In this document: positions 42,661-50,866 of the stretch, in pieces
How positions within the stretch are numbered: position 1 is the stretch's first letter
Layout: every line of letters starts with the position of its first letter
Program-made: the position numbers and the translations under genes
The notes under the pieces: model-generated
The model's database searches: none
What the model saw: only the letters and a program-made list of their open reading frames with translations
Told to the model about the DNA's origin: nothing
DNA from: Bacillota bacterium
Lineage (GTDB): Bacteria; Bacillota; Bacilli; Desulfuribacillales; Desulfuribacillaceae
Assembly (NCBI GenBank): GCA_023388635.1
Contig: JAEWFW010000007.1
Coordinates: 1 to 54,297 of the forward strand
Reading direction: 5' to 3'
Length of the DNA: 54,297 bases

Positions 42661-44850
42661 TCAAAAAGATATATGTTTGCGCGTCAATAACGCTCTGCGG
42701 TGCAATTTCCCATACAAAACAGAATCGTCTAAACTTCTCCTGTCAGGATTCTCCGCGACGCGGATCTTCCCGTCAGCAATATCAAGGAACTGCAATTCGC
42801 GAAACACTTCTAAAATCTGTTCACAATATACAGTTTCTAACCCTTCCTTGCCACAATCTTCAAACCAAAGCGCCTTGTCAATCTCTGAACGTTTGCATGC
42901 CAACTTGTACGCTGTGGCGAAATCCTCACGCTGTGGAATTCGGCATGACAAGAATTGTCCGTTTTGCACTCCTACATCCAATACTATAATATATACCGGC
43001 GATTGCCGCAAAGAATTAATTCGATTTCCGTCAAAAAATAATTGTTCGCACCAGCTTGTAAGCTGGTTATCACCGACCTCACTCATCCGCACAGATTGCG
43101 ACGGGATTCCTGACATCGCCAATATCTGTTCAAGCTCACGTGCGCGTTCCCATGAGTCGATGATTTGCAGTGAGGAGACGGCACAATCATGGAGAATCAA
43201 TTGCGGTTTCTCCGTATGATTCCATTCATTGATCGACAGCTCGCCAACTAAGTCAAAGCGGATGTTTTCCAGCCTGTGCTTCTCCATCCACTCCACAACC
43301 TTGTCTTTCCAGCGATATGCCACAACATCCAATTGCTTAGAGCCGGCAACGAACACAAATTTGGCATGTGCCTGATCTTTTCCGATCAACTTGCCGCTTT
43401 TAAAAATTGCCCCACTGACTAGAGCCTTCGGATGGGGATTACCGATCCCGAAAGGTCCCAACGTCTCTATTTCTTTAATTTGCTGCTGCTCACGAACAAC
43501 TTCGGAAATATTTAAAACTACGTCCACGGATAACCGTGGGATGTAATCTTCCTCCTGTAGCCGCTCAATGGCAAGTTGATTGAGCCTGCCATGAAGTCGC
43601 TCGACGTTCGAAGCAGACACAGTAAAACCAGCGGCCATGGCATGTCCGCCGTATCTTTCCAGCAAATCTTCGCATGCTTGCAGTGCATGGAACATGTGAA
43701 AATTATGAATACTGCGTGCCGATGCCTTTCCGACATCACCTTCCACGGCAATCAGCGCTACGGGACGATAATATTTTTCCAGTAATCTCGATGCTACAAT
43801 TCCAATGACTCCGTGATTCCAGCGCTCATCAGCAAGCACAATCACCTGATTCCCGTTTAGAGTATCGGGATTGGCATGTAATTTTTCCTCCGCCTGTATA
43901 AAGGTTTCGTCAACTAATGCTTGTCGCTGTTTATTAATCCCGTCTAATTTTTCGGCAATCGCTCGCGCTGCTTGCTTATCGGCAGATGTCAAAAGCTCAA
44001 TGGCAATCGCAGCATTTTCCAGTCTGCCGCTGGCGTTAATTCTCGGTCCCAAATGAAAACCCAAGTGCCCAGCGGTAATCAACTTGCCTTCCAGCCCTGC
44101 CACTTGTATTAACGCCGTAATGCCGCTGCAAGGTGATTGATTGAGGACGTCTAAACCCAAAGAAACCAAAATGCGGTTTTCTCCGGTCAATGGTACAAGG
44201 TCGGCAACAGTTCCCAATGCCACGAGATCGAGATACTCTTCCGCCACTCTATCCAACAATGCTGAAGCTAATTTAAAAGCTACTCCTACACCAGCTAGAT
44301 TCGCTTCTGGATATTCACATGGCTTATACTTAGGATTTAAAATGACATAGGCATCCGGCACCATGTCCGGTGGCTCGTGATGATCCGTGATAATCACGTC
44401 AATCCCCATTGTGTTGGCGTATTGCACTTCATGGACGGCAGAAATGCCTGTATCGACAGTGATGATTAGCTTCACGCCACGGTCTGCTATTTGAGCGATC
44501 GCATTTTGATTGAGCCCATAGCCCTCTTGCATACGGTCAGGTACATAGAACGTAACTGCCGCGCCCATATTTTGCAACGTCAAAAACAGCACACTCGTTG
44601 CCGTGACTCCGTCAGCATCGTAATCTCCGTAAATTACGATTGACTCCCGTTGTTCTATGGCTGCGCGTATGCGGCTGACTGCTTTTTTCATTCCTTTCAT
44701 CAGAAAAGGAGAATGCAGCCGATCTTTGCTGCATTGGACAAATTCATCTAGGTTTTCCGCGATACCGCGGTTTTTCACGATATACTCTAAAAGACTCCCC
44801 GTATGATAAAGGGTGTCAGGTATCTCCCATTTTTTATTGCTGACAAACAC
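42661..44850 (-). CDS. recJ: Single-stranded-DNA-specific exonuclease RecJ
   Basis: This 729-residue DHH/DHHA1 phosphoesterase has motif I VIYGDYDADGVTATSVLF, VDTGISAVHEV, the DHH motif DVIITDHHEPPD, and GPRINASGRLENA. The DHHA1 part contains RYGGHAMAAGFTV, and an OB-like domain and C-terminal region complete the chain. It degrades single-stranded DNA 5' to 3' in recombination and repair. The start is GTG 44850. The length is slightly below the B. subtilis protein (786), with the difference in the C-terminal part. Confidence 0.95.
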   Translation of the reverse strand: MFVSNKKWEIPDTLYHTGSLLEYIVKNRGIAENLDEFVQCSKDRLHSPFLMKGMKKAVSRIRAAIEQRESIVIYGDYDADGVTATSVLFLTLQNMGAAVTFYVPDRMQEGYGLNQNAIAQIADRGVKLIITVDTGISAVHEVQYANTMGIDVIITDHHEPPDMVPDAYVILNPKYKPCEYPEANLAGVGVAFKLASALLDRVAEEYLDLVALGTVADLVPLTGENRILVSLGLDVLNQSPCSGITALIQVAGLEGKLITAGHLGFHLGPRINASGRLENAAIAIELLTSADKQAARAIAEKLDGINKQRQALVDETFIQAEEKLHANPDTLNGNQVIVLADERWNHGVIGIVASRLLEKYYRPVALIAVEGDVGKASARSIHNFHMFHALQACEDLLERYGGHAMAAGFTVSASNVERLHGRLNQLAIERLQEEDYIPRLSVDVVLNISEVVREQQQIKEIETLGPFGIGNPHPKALVSGAIFKSGKLIGKDQAHAKFVFVAGSKQLDVVAYRWKDKVVEWMEKHRLENIRFDLVGELSINEWNHTEKPQLILHDCAVSSLQIIDSWERARELEQILAMSGIPSQSVRMSEVGDNQLTSWCEQLFFDGNRINSLRQSPVYIIVLDVGVQNGQFLSCRIPQREDFATAYKLACKRSEIDKALWFEDCGKEGLETVYCEQILEVFRELQFLDIADGKIRVAENPDRRSLDDSVLYGKLHRRALLTRKHISF

Positions 44851-44877
44851 TTTACCACTCTACCCTTCACCCGCTGC

Positions 44878-45267
44878 TCACGCCTGCGGTTCTGCTGCCG
44901 ATTTCTGATCACTCTCTGCCGCGTTTTCTTCTGTATCCTCCGTCGATGGTGCTATAGGCTGCTCATCGTCGACATACTGTACGGAAGATTCTGCTTGGTA
45001 TTGTTGCTCATATTCGGCAATTTTCTCTTTCAAATATGTATTTTCATGCTGAAGATTCTTGATCGTGCGGTGTTGTTTTATCTGACTCGCTAAATTAAAT
45101 GATACAACCATCACTGCTCCGGCGAGCGTAAACCCAATAATCACTAATATCAAAGGAACGGAGGCTTCGCCGAATAAATAATTTACTGTCACAGCGTCAA
45201 TATTGGTCACTGCAAACGCGGCAATCACCAATGCAAACACGAGAAATAAAATAATGTTCCATTGCAT
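44878..45267 (-). CDS. LapA-domain membrane protein (YrvD-like)
   Basis: This 129-residue protein has two membrane helices (IILFLVFALVIAAFAVTN and VPLILVIIGFTLAGAVMVVS), followed by a coiled-coil (IKQHRTIKNLQHENTYLKEK) and an acidic, disordered tail. This layout is the LapA/DUF1049 family, corresponding to B. subtilis yrvD at the same place upstream of recJ. In E. coli LapA helps assemble lipopolysaccharide regulation, and the role in Gram-positive bacteria is unknown. It is 27 bases upstream of recJ on the same strand. Confidence 0.88.
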   Translation of the reverse strand: MQWNIILFLVFALVIAAFAVTNIDAVTVNYLFGEASVPLILVIIGFTLAGAVMVVSFNLASQIKQHRTIKNLQHENTYLKEKIAEYEQQYQAESSVQYVDDEQPIAPSTEDTEENAAESDQKSAAEPQA

Positions 45268-45333
45268 GTCTATTTCCTCCCAATGAACAGCATCAAGATT
45301 TTTTGGATATCACTTTCAGGGCATAGATATAGC

Positions 45334-45828
45334 TTACGGTATATATGTACCTTTTTGAGCCTGTACAAGCAGCCAATTCATAAATGCAGCCGACTTTAAA
45401 CCGAGAATATCTTTGACCATCTCATGAAGATTCGGATTTCCCTTCTTATAGGAAGCCGAAACGCACATCCATACCTGTTTGCCTGTGGCCTTAATTCCCT
45501 GTAAGCAAAATTCATCCGCTTTGATCTTGCATACGTTTTCAATCGCTTTCTCAATAAAACGCTTCTCTTCCTCAGTAAGCTGCTCCTCTTCTTCGGGAAA
45601 CTGCTCCGCCCGCTTAGCTAACTGTTCTTCTTGCTCAGTTATCTGTTGCTCTTGTTCAGCTATCTGTTCCTCTTGCCCAGTTATCTGTTCCTCTTGTTCA
45701 GTTATCTGTTCCTCTTGCCCAGTTATCTGTTCTTCTTGCTCAGTTAACTGCCCCTCTTCCCCAGCAAACTGCTCACTTACATTGTCGTCACTTTCATGTT
45801 TCAGAAGTTCATTGATGACTTCGCTCAT
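45334..45828 (-). CDS. ComN-like post-transcriptional regulator with heptad-repeat extension
   Basis: This 164-residue protein has residues about 24-93 made of seven-residue repeats (QEEQITE/QEEQITG), predicting a long acidic coiled coil. The C-terminal 70 residues (VWMCVSASYKKGNPNLHEMV, KDILGLKSAAFMNWLLVQAQ) resemble the Post_transc_reg/ComN family. The neighbourhood (spoVB, lapA, recJ, apt, relA) is where comN sits in Bacillus, which supports the match. Known ComN proteins have about 100 residues, so the coiled coil is extra. GGAGG precedes ATG 45828. The match is by eye, and the exact function is uncertain. Confidence 0.6.
   Translation of the reverse strand: MSEVINELLKHESDDNVSEQFAGEEGQLTEQEEQITGQEEQITEQEEQITGQEEQIAEQEQQITEQEEQLAKRAEQFPEEEEQLTEEEKRFIEKAIENVCKIKADEFCLQGIKATGKQVWMCVSASYKKGNPNLHEMVKDILGLKSAAFMNWLLVQAQKGTYIP
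45619..45759 (-). repeat. 21-bp tandem repeats encoding coiled-coil heptads
   Basis: The plus strand shows units close to CAGTTATCTGTTCCTCTTG plus two bases, repeated about six times with few changes, ending in diverged heptads. Alternating TTC and CCC at the unit boundary suggests a 42-bp superunit. The repeat lies in frame in the ComN-like gene and is likely to vary in length. Confidence 0.85.
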
Positions 45829-45905
45829 AGCAACCTCCTAAAAAGAGTCGTACTTATCCATGTACTTCATGATTCGACAATTCTATACATTTTTCCTGCT
45901 TTAGT

Positions 45906-47276
45906 TTATTCAGATAATTCCACGGCCTTAATATACAAAGCTGTTTCCAAGCGCTTTTTTGTGATTTCACATGCTGTAGAATATGGGATATTGATATCAT
46001 CATTAAATCCGTGGGCATTGGCATGACACCCTCCGGCACACATAAAACGCGCCCAGCACTGACTGCATGCCGGCTTCGTATAAATATTCGTATGTTTAAA
46101 CTGTTCCATTCGCTCAGGCTGATCCAAGCCGCGATGCACATTGCCCAACAAAAATTGTTCTTTACCGACAAACTGATGGCAAGGATAGATATCACCTTCC
46201 GGTGTCACTGCTACGTAATGGTGTCCTGCCCCACATCCTGACAGGCGTTTTGCCAAACAAGGACCGTTCTCCAAGTCCATTTGGAAGTGGAAAAATGTAA
46301 ACTGCTTGTCCGTACCTTTGGTGCTGATGTATTCATCAGCAAGCGCTTCGTATTGTTCGGCGATCTTCGGCAAATGTTCCTCCGTCAGTGCATAGCCCAT
46401 ATTCTCAGGTGCAACGACCGGCTCTACAGAGATATTCTGAAATCCCAAATCACGCATATGTTTGACATCTTCGGCAAAATCGAGATTGCGGCTGGTATAG
46501 GTTCCTCGAACATTGTAATTGTCGTAATTTCGCTCGGCAACAGTCGCTTGTAAATTAGGGACAATCACTTCATAAGAGCTGGATCCGTCCAGTGTATGGC
46601 GCATATTGTCATTGATATGCTTTCTTCCGTCAAGACTGAGTACGAGACTGATGTTCTCTCGGTTCAAATACTCGCGGATTTCCGGTGTCAGCAACACACC
46701 ATTCGTCGTGAGCGTCAATTTTATGACTTTATCATGCTTAGTCGCCATCTCTTTAGCATACTCCACCAATTCCTGAGTAACTTGAAAATTCATCAACGGT
46801 TCTCCGCCGAAAAAGTCGATTTCCAAGTGCTTACGTGATTTAGAATGGGTGATTAAGAAATCAATTGCCTTCTTACCTGTCTCAACATCCAACATCGTCC
46901 GTTGACCGCCGAAGTGACCGCTCGCCGCAAAACAATAGTTACAACGCAAATTACAGTCATGAGCAATATGCAGACACATCGCTTTGATAATCGTTTCGTC
47001 ACCAAAAAGCGGTTCACGAGGAATGACATCTTCCGTAAATAATGTCCCCTCCGTCCGCAACTGAATAATGTCGTGCAACGTATTTATAATGTCTTCCCGG
47101 TCAGTATCATGGCCCTCTTGCTCGATCATCGCGACGATTGCTTGCTCCTCATATCCACTGCGGTACAAATCCATAATCCGGTAACTTAACGGATCAAGTT
47201 CCAGCAAGCTATTGCTACACACATCGAGCGCTAAATATTTATTCTTATAAGAAAATTGATGTACTAAATGTTTCAT
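45906..47276 (-). CDS. scfB: Thioether cross-link-forming SCIFF peptide maturase (radical SAM/SPASM)
   Basis: This 456-residue radical SAM enzyme has the N-terminal peptide-binding (RRE-like) region at about 1-85 (MKHLVHQFSYKNKYLALDVC). The radical SAM site is CLHIAHDCNLRCNYCFAASG with CxxxCxxC, and the glycine-rich SAM motif is FFGGEPL. The SPASM/twitch region carries auxiliary cluster cysteines (CLAKRLSGCGAGHHYVAVTP, DIYPCHQFVG, CSQCWARFMCAGGC). It installs Cys-to-Thr thioether links in the SCIFF peptide, encoded just upstream at 47416. ATG 47276 with GGGGGT is chosen. Confidence 0.94.
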   Translation of the reverse strand: MKHLVHQFSYKNKYLALDVCSNSLLELDPLSYRIMDLYRSGYEEQAIVAMIEQEGHDTDREDIINTLHDIIQLRTEGTLFTEDVIPREPLFGDETIIKAMCLHIAHDCNLRCNYCFAASGHFGGQRTMLDVETGKKAIDFLITHSKSRKHLEIDFFGGEPLMNFQVTQELVEYAKEMATKHDKVIKLTLTTNGVLLTPEIREYLNRENISLVLSLDGRKHINDNMRHTLDGSSSYEVIVPNLQATVAERNYDNYNVRGTYTSRNLDFAEDVKHMRDLGFQNISVEPVVAPENMGYALTEEHLPKIAEQYEALADEYISTKGTDKQFTFFHFQMDLENGPCLAKRLSGCGAGHHYVAVTPEGDIYPCHQFVGKEQFLLGNVHRGLDQPERMEQFKHTNIYTKPACSQCWARFMCAGGCHANAHGFNDDINIPYSTACEITKKRLETALYIKAVELSE

Positions 47277-47383
47277 AATAACCCCCAACAATCATTACCA
47301 AAAGACGACAGTGAACCTACATGACACTGATGCATCTTTATCTAAAATTATATCTTCCGATAACGTATATCTCCCGATAGCGC

Positions 47384-47412
47384 AAAAAAAGAGACCCTAT
47401 TTAGTGGGTCTT
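47384..47412 (-). terminator. Terminator between scfA and scfB
   Basis: AGACCC (47406-47411 on the minus reading) pairs with GGGTCT and is followed by CTTTTTTTGCG. It lies three bases after the scfA stop and would let the peptide be made in excess over the maturase. Confidence 0.85.
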
Positions 47413-47415
47413 GGC

Positions 47416-47565
47416 TTATTTCGCTTCCTTTTGCATACATACTTGATTGCCTACAGTGAGAGACGTTTTACATGCAGATTGGCATGAAGTTTGGCATTCG
47501 CCACATGCACCTGTATGGATCGTCTGTTGTAGGGCACTTTTACTGAGTATTTTAATATGCTTCAT
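47416..47565 (-). CDS. scfA: SCIFF-type RiPP precursor peptide (five-cysteine variant)
   Basis: This 49-residue ribosomal peptide has a leader MKHIKILSKSALQQTIHTGA and the Cys-rich core CGECQTSCQSACKTSLTVG followed by NQVCMQKEAK. Cysteines are at 21, 24, 28, 32 and 43. The family is named for six cysteines in about 45 residues, and the canonical core has Cys where Leu36 (codon CTC) stands here. Cys32 and Thr37, the pair linked by the maturase in the studied homolog CteA, are both kept. AGGAGGG precedes ATG 47565. The promoter at 47602 and the maturase gene are adjacent. The function in cells is unknown. Confidence 0.92.
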   Translation of the reverse strand: MKHIKILSKSALQQTIHTGACGECQTSCQSACKTSLTVGNQVCMQKEAK

Positions 47566-47601
47566 AACGTATTCCCTCCTGATCTCTATGTAACCTCTAT
47601 T

Positions 47602-47630
47602 AGTATAGCACACTATGCCCAACGCGTAAA
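47602..47630 (-). promoter_or_regulatory. Probable sigma-A promoter of scfA
   Basis: TTTACG (-35) and TATACT (-10) are spaced exactly 17 bases on the minus strand, giving a start about 35 bases before the scfA ATG. It lies in the divergent gap with spoVB. Confidence 0.55.
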
Positions 47631-47697
47631 TATACAAGCATACCTGCGAGGACATGAGAATAAAATGTACAAACTCAAAGTGAGGGGCACATATATT

Positions 47698-49242
47698 ATG
47701 AAACAAACTTTTATTAAAGGTACATTGATTCTCATAGCTGCAAGTCTCGTTACCCGCGCATTGGGTTTTGTATATAGAATCTTTCTTTCGCGGATCATCG
47801 GGGCGGAAGGTATGGGATTATTTCAATTAGCATTTCCCATCCTGATGCTGATTTTGACATTTGTCACAGCCGGTCTTCCGGTGGCAATCTCCAAACTCGT
47901 CGCCGAAGCTGCTGTACAAGGTGCCAGACGAAGAATCCGCCGTATTCTGTACGCTTCTTTTTTGATCGTCACGATTTTAAGTATCTTCTTTACGTTTCTG
48001 CTGCTACAATTCGCTCCATATATTGCAGAAAATTTTTTACAAGACGACCGGGCGTATTACGCTATGCTGGCAATGTCGCCGATTATCGGTATCGCCGCAA
48101 TCTCTTCCATATTGCGCGGGTATTTTCAAGGTCTGCAAAATATGAATCCCAGCGCCCTATCACAGATCTTCGAACAAATCGTGCGCATTACGACCGTCAT
48201 ATATTTTGCGAACCTTTGGCTGCCAAAAGGTGTTGAATACGCCGCTGCAGGAGCGATGGTCGGCATGGTATGCGGCGAATTTACCGGACTGCTGATCTTA
48301 TTGGCATATTATTTGCGCTATAAAAATAGACCGTTGCACTCGGGAGCCAACGCTATCCCCCAGAGGCAGACGCGCCGTCAGGTATTATATAGAATTGTTG
48401 AAACCGCTCTGCCCGTCACTTTCAGCAAAGCGATCGGCTCCGTCACCTATGCTTTAGAACCGATCATCATTGCCAAAAGCCTTGCAATAGCCGGCATCGC
48501 TGTTCATCAGGCAACTGCCTATTACGGCCAGCTAGCAGGAATGGTGATTCCGTTGTTGATGTTTCCCACAGTGTTTACATATTCTCTATCGGTGACACTC
48601 ATTCCGTCGATTTCCGAAGCCAATGCGCTGCATAACATGCAGACGATCGGCACCCGCGTGCGGCAGTCGATACACTTCGCATTGATTATCGGAGTCTACT
48701 TCTCGATCATTCTCTTTACTCAGGCGGAACGATTAGGAGAAGCGTTATACAACCAACCGGAAATTAAAACATCCTTACAGATTCTCGCCCTATTCGGAAT
48801 TTTTCTGTACCTACAATCGCCGCTTGCCGGTATTCTGCAAGGTCTCGGCAAAGCCAAACAAACGATGTATAACTCTTTAGCTGGTTCGATCATAAAATTA
48901 ACAGCCATTTATTTCTTGGCAAGCAGACCATCCTTACACATACAAGGAGCCGTCATTGCCGTCGTTATTGGCGCTCTGACCGTAACACTGCTGCATTTAC
49001 GGATTACCAAGAAATATGTGCCTGTACGTTATCCATTGGCAGACATTAGCAAGTTTTTACTAATCGGGTTAATCATGTTTTGCCTTTCGAGTCAACTGTC
49101 AAAAGTTCTCACCGCTTGGAATCCATGGCTTGCATTGACGGTAATTTTGCCTGTGACTTTACTGGCTTACAGTAGCATGTTATTGATCGGCAAATTGGTT
49201 ACCTTCGAAGATTTCATCCGCTTCCGTCTAATTCGCAAATAG
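47698..49242 (+). CDS. SpoVB/MurJ-like polysaccharide (lipid) flippase
   Basis: This 514-residue integral membrane protein of the MOP (MATE-like) superfamily has about 14 helices, starting KQTFIKGTLILIAASLVTRA with the family block FVYRIFLSRIIGAEGMGLFQ and LAFPILMLILTFVTAGLPVA. It belongs to the SpoVB/YtgP/YkvU group that moves lipid-linked wall precursors, in SpoVB for spore cortex. ATG 47698 with GAGGGG upstream is chosen over the earlier open frame, which would overlap scfA. The comN/yrvD/recJ neighbourhood matches the B. subtilis spoVB locus, supporting that identity. Confidence 0.88.
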   Translation: MKQTFIKGTLILIAASLVTRALGFVYRIFLSRIIGAEGMGLFQLAFPILMLILTFVTAGLPVAISKLVAEAAVQGARRRIRRILYASFLIVTILSIFFTFLLLQFAPYIAENFLQDDRAYYAMLAMSPIIGIAAISSILRGYFQGLQNMNPSALSQIFEQIVRITTVIYFANLWLPKGVEYAAAGAMVGMVCGEFTGLLILLAYYLRYKNRPLHSGANAIPQRQTRRQVLYRIVETALPVTFSKAIGSVTYALEPIIIAKSLAIAGIAVHQATAYYGQLAGMVIPLLMFPTVFTYSLSVTLIPSISEANALHNMQTIGTRVRQSIHFALIIGVYFSIILFTQAERLGEALYNQPEIKTSLQILALFGIFLYLQSPLAGILQGLGKAKQTMYNSLAGSIIKLTAIYFLASRPSLHIQGAVIAVVIGALTVTLLHLRITKKYVPVRYPLADISKFLLIGLIMFCLSSQLSKVLTAWNPWLALTVILPVTLLAYSSMLLIGKLVTFEDFIRFRLIRK

Positions 49243-49249
49243 GCGCAAT

Positions 49250-50020
49250 TTATTTGCCTTTATGATAATCCTTGCCGTCAACATATAGATTACCGGCTTC
49301 ATCGATGCTGGCAAAATACACTTCCTTAAATTCTTTATACCCCGCTTTTTGGATAATATTTTTCAACCAAAAGCGGTTTTGCTGTATTTTGCGCAAATTT
49401 TCATCGAGTACCTTCGAATCCGATATGAGAATCAACGGCATCCCTTTAAAACGCACACCGGTTCCGACCGTTGCCGCATGGCTTAATTTATCCGTTCGAT
49501 CGCCTAGCTCTTGCGGCGGCATATACTTCTCTTGCATAGTTTCCTTAGAGGTATTTTTCTTCTTTTGATCTTCTTTCGTAAATACGGACAGCTTTCCCGA
49601 CGTCTCTAGAATGGCGAATTCGACATCTGCAACATTCTTAACTTGATGTTCATGCAACTGCATCACAAGATCGCTGATGTCGTAGCGTTGCCGTTGCATC
49701 TCCCTGTCGTTGATTTTTCCATTTTCGATGATTAACGCCGGTCTGCCTTCGATAAAATCGCGCACCTTGTCTTTTTTCATTGCCAAATAAGACAAGGATA
49801 TCTGCAAAATGACAAATATAAAAATCGGCACCAAAATTTCCAGCAAAGGCTGTCGCGGATTTTCGATTGCCATCGCTGCCATTTCGGCAACCATAATAAA
49901 CACGACCAGGTCAAAAATAGATAACTTCGCCATCTCGCGTTTGCCCATCGCCCGCATAACAATCATAATGAAAAAATATATAAAAACTGTTCTAAAGATA
50001 TTGATGACTAATTCTTCCAT
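49250..50020 (-). CDS. DUF421 membrane protein (YetF/YrbG-like)
   Basis: This 256-residue protein has three N-terminal membrane helices (about residues 5-80: VFIYFFIMIVMRAMGKREMA, LVVFIMVAEMAAMAIENPRQ, LVPIFIFVILQISLSYLAMK). The soluble DUF421 domain carries PALIIENGKINDREMQRQRY and ISDLVMQLHEHQVKNVADVE. YetF-type proteins are inner-membrane proteins of unknown function, in spore formers linked to germination or envelope roles. It converges with spoVB only seven bases apart. B. subtilis keeps yrbG next to spoVB too. Confidence 0.9.
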   Translation of the reverse strand: MEELVINIFRTVFIYFFIMIVMRAMGKREMAKLSIFDLVVFIMVAEMAAMAIENPRQPLLEILVPIFIFVILQISLSYLAMKKDKVRDFIEGRPALIIENGKINDREMQRQRYDISDLVMQLHEHQVKNVADVEFAILETSGKLSVFTKEDQKKKNTSKETMQEKYMPPQELGDRTDKLSHAATVGTGVRFKGMPLILISDSKVLDENLRKIQQNRFWLKNIIQKAGYKEFKEVYFASIDEAGNLYVDGKDYHKGK

Positions 50021-50121
50021 AAAAAAACCTCCACTGCATATCTATAGGTATTTTCACCGAGTGATGAAACCTATATACAGTAAAGGCATATCCACTTTAT
50101 GTTATATTATCGCGCCAGCCG

Positions 50122-50805
50122 TTACGGTCCGCCCATAGCGATTTGTTTCAGTTCTTGATAATCTTTTATGTAAATATTCTGTCGTTCAATGTGAAGGACT
50201 TGCCGCTGATTTAGGTCTGACAAAATGCGACTGATCGTTTCGCGCGATGTCCCGACATAATCTGCCAGCTCTTGCTGCGTCAAATGCACGCCGATCAGCA
50301 GCCCTTTATCCAGTTCCACTCCGTGGTCACGCGCCAATTTGAATAGACGGCTGGCAAGACGGCTGTTGGCGTCTTTAAATGATAAATTAATGATTTGGCG
50401 ATACGCTTGACGCAACTTCAAATTCATCACATCAAACAACATCGCGGCGCACTGCTGATCTTCCATTGCTAACTGTTTCAAAGCAGACAGGCGAATTTGC
50501 AAGATCACAGCCTTCTCAAGCGTCTTTGCCGAAGCCGGATTCAGTCCGTCTTCGAAAATCGCTTGTTCACCGAACATTTCATTTTCACACACGATATGTA
50601 ATATTTTTTCACGACCGTTATTACTGACTTTAGTAATTTTCACGCGACCGCTAAGCACTATATATACATACTGAGACGGCTCACTTTCTATATAAATCGT
50701 TTCGTCTGCACGATAATCTTTGATGGCAATATTGTCAGCCAAGGTCTCCAATGTATTATCATTCAACTGGCAAAAGATTTGTATATTTCGCAATGTCTCA
50801 ATCAT
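50122..50805 (-). CDS. Crp/Fnr-family transcriptional regulator
   Basis: This 227-residue protein has a cyclic-nucleotide-binding-type beta barrel (IYIESEPSQYVYIVLSGRVK, NEMFGEQAIFEDGLNPASAK at about 35-100), a long dimer helix and a Crp-type winged helix (LTQQELADYVGTSRETISRI, LSDLNQRQVLHIERQNIYIK). No cysteine cluster for Fe-S is seen, so it is not a classical Fnr oxygen sensor. The effector is unknown. ATG 50805 follows CTGGGG. It sits between DUF421 and the HD-GYP gene on the same strand. Confidence 0.9.
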   Translation of the reverse strand: MIETLRNIQIFCQLNDNTLETLADNIAIKDYRADETIYIESEPSQYVYIVLSGRVKITKVSNNGREKILHIVCENEMFGEQAIFEDGLNPASAKTLEKAVILQIRLSALKQLAMEDQQCAAMLFDVMNLKLRQAYRQIINLSFKDANSRLASRLFKLARDHGVELDKGLLIGVHLTQQELADYVGTSRETISRILSDLNQRQVLHIERQNIYIKDYQELKQIAMGGP

Positions 50806-50866
50806 TTTCCCCAGTCTCCCTGCTATTATATGATACCTTTAGTGTATCAAAATTTGTAGGGGATTG

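Noticed and set aside
45619..45759. Possible CRISPR array from 21-bp direct repeats
   Set aside because: Units are contiguous without unique spacers, keep one reading frame and encode heptads; no cas gene is nearby.
45479..45841. Plus-strand Cys/Ser-rich 120-codon frame
   Set aside because: It is the antisense of the QEEQITE repeats; the apparent CSSCSVICSSCP repeats follow from the 21-bp units. It has no ribosome site.
50122..50805. Oxygen-sensing Fnr identity for the Crp-family regulator
   Set aside because: The protein has no cysteine cluster able to hold an Fe-S centre, so only the general Crp/Fnr family is claimed.
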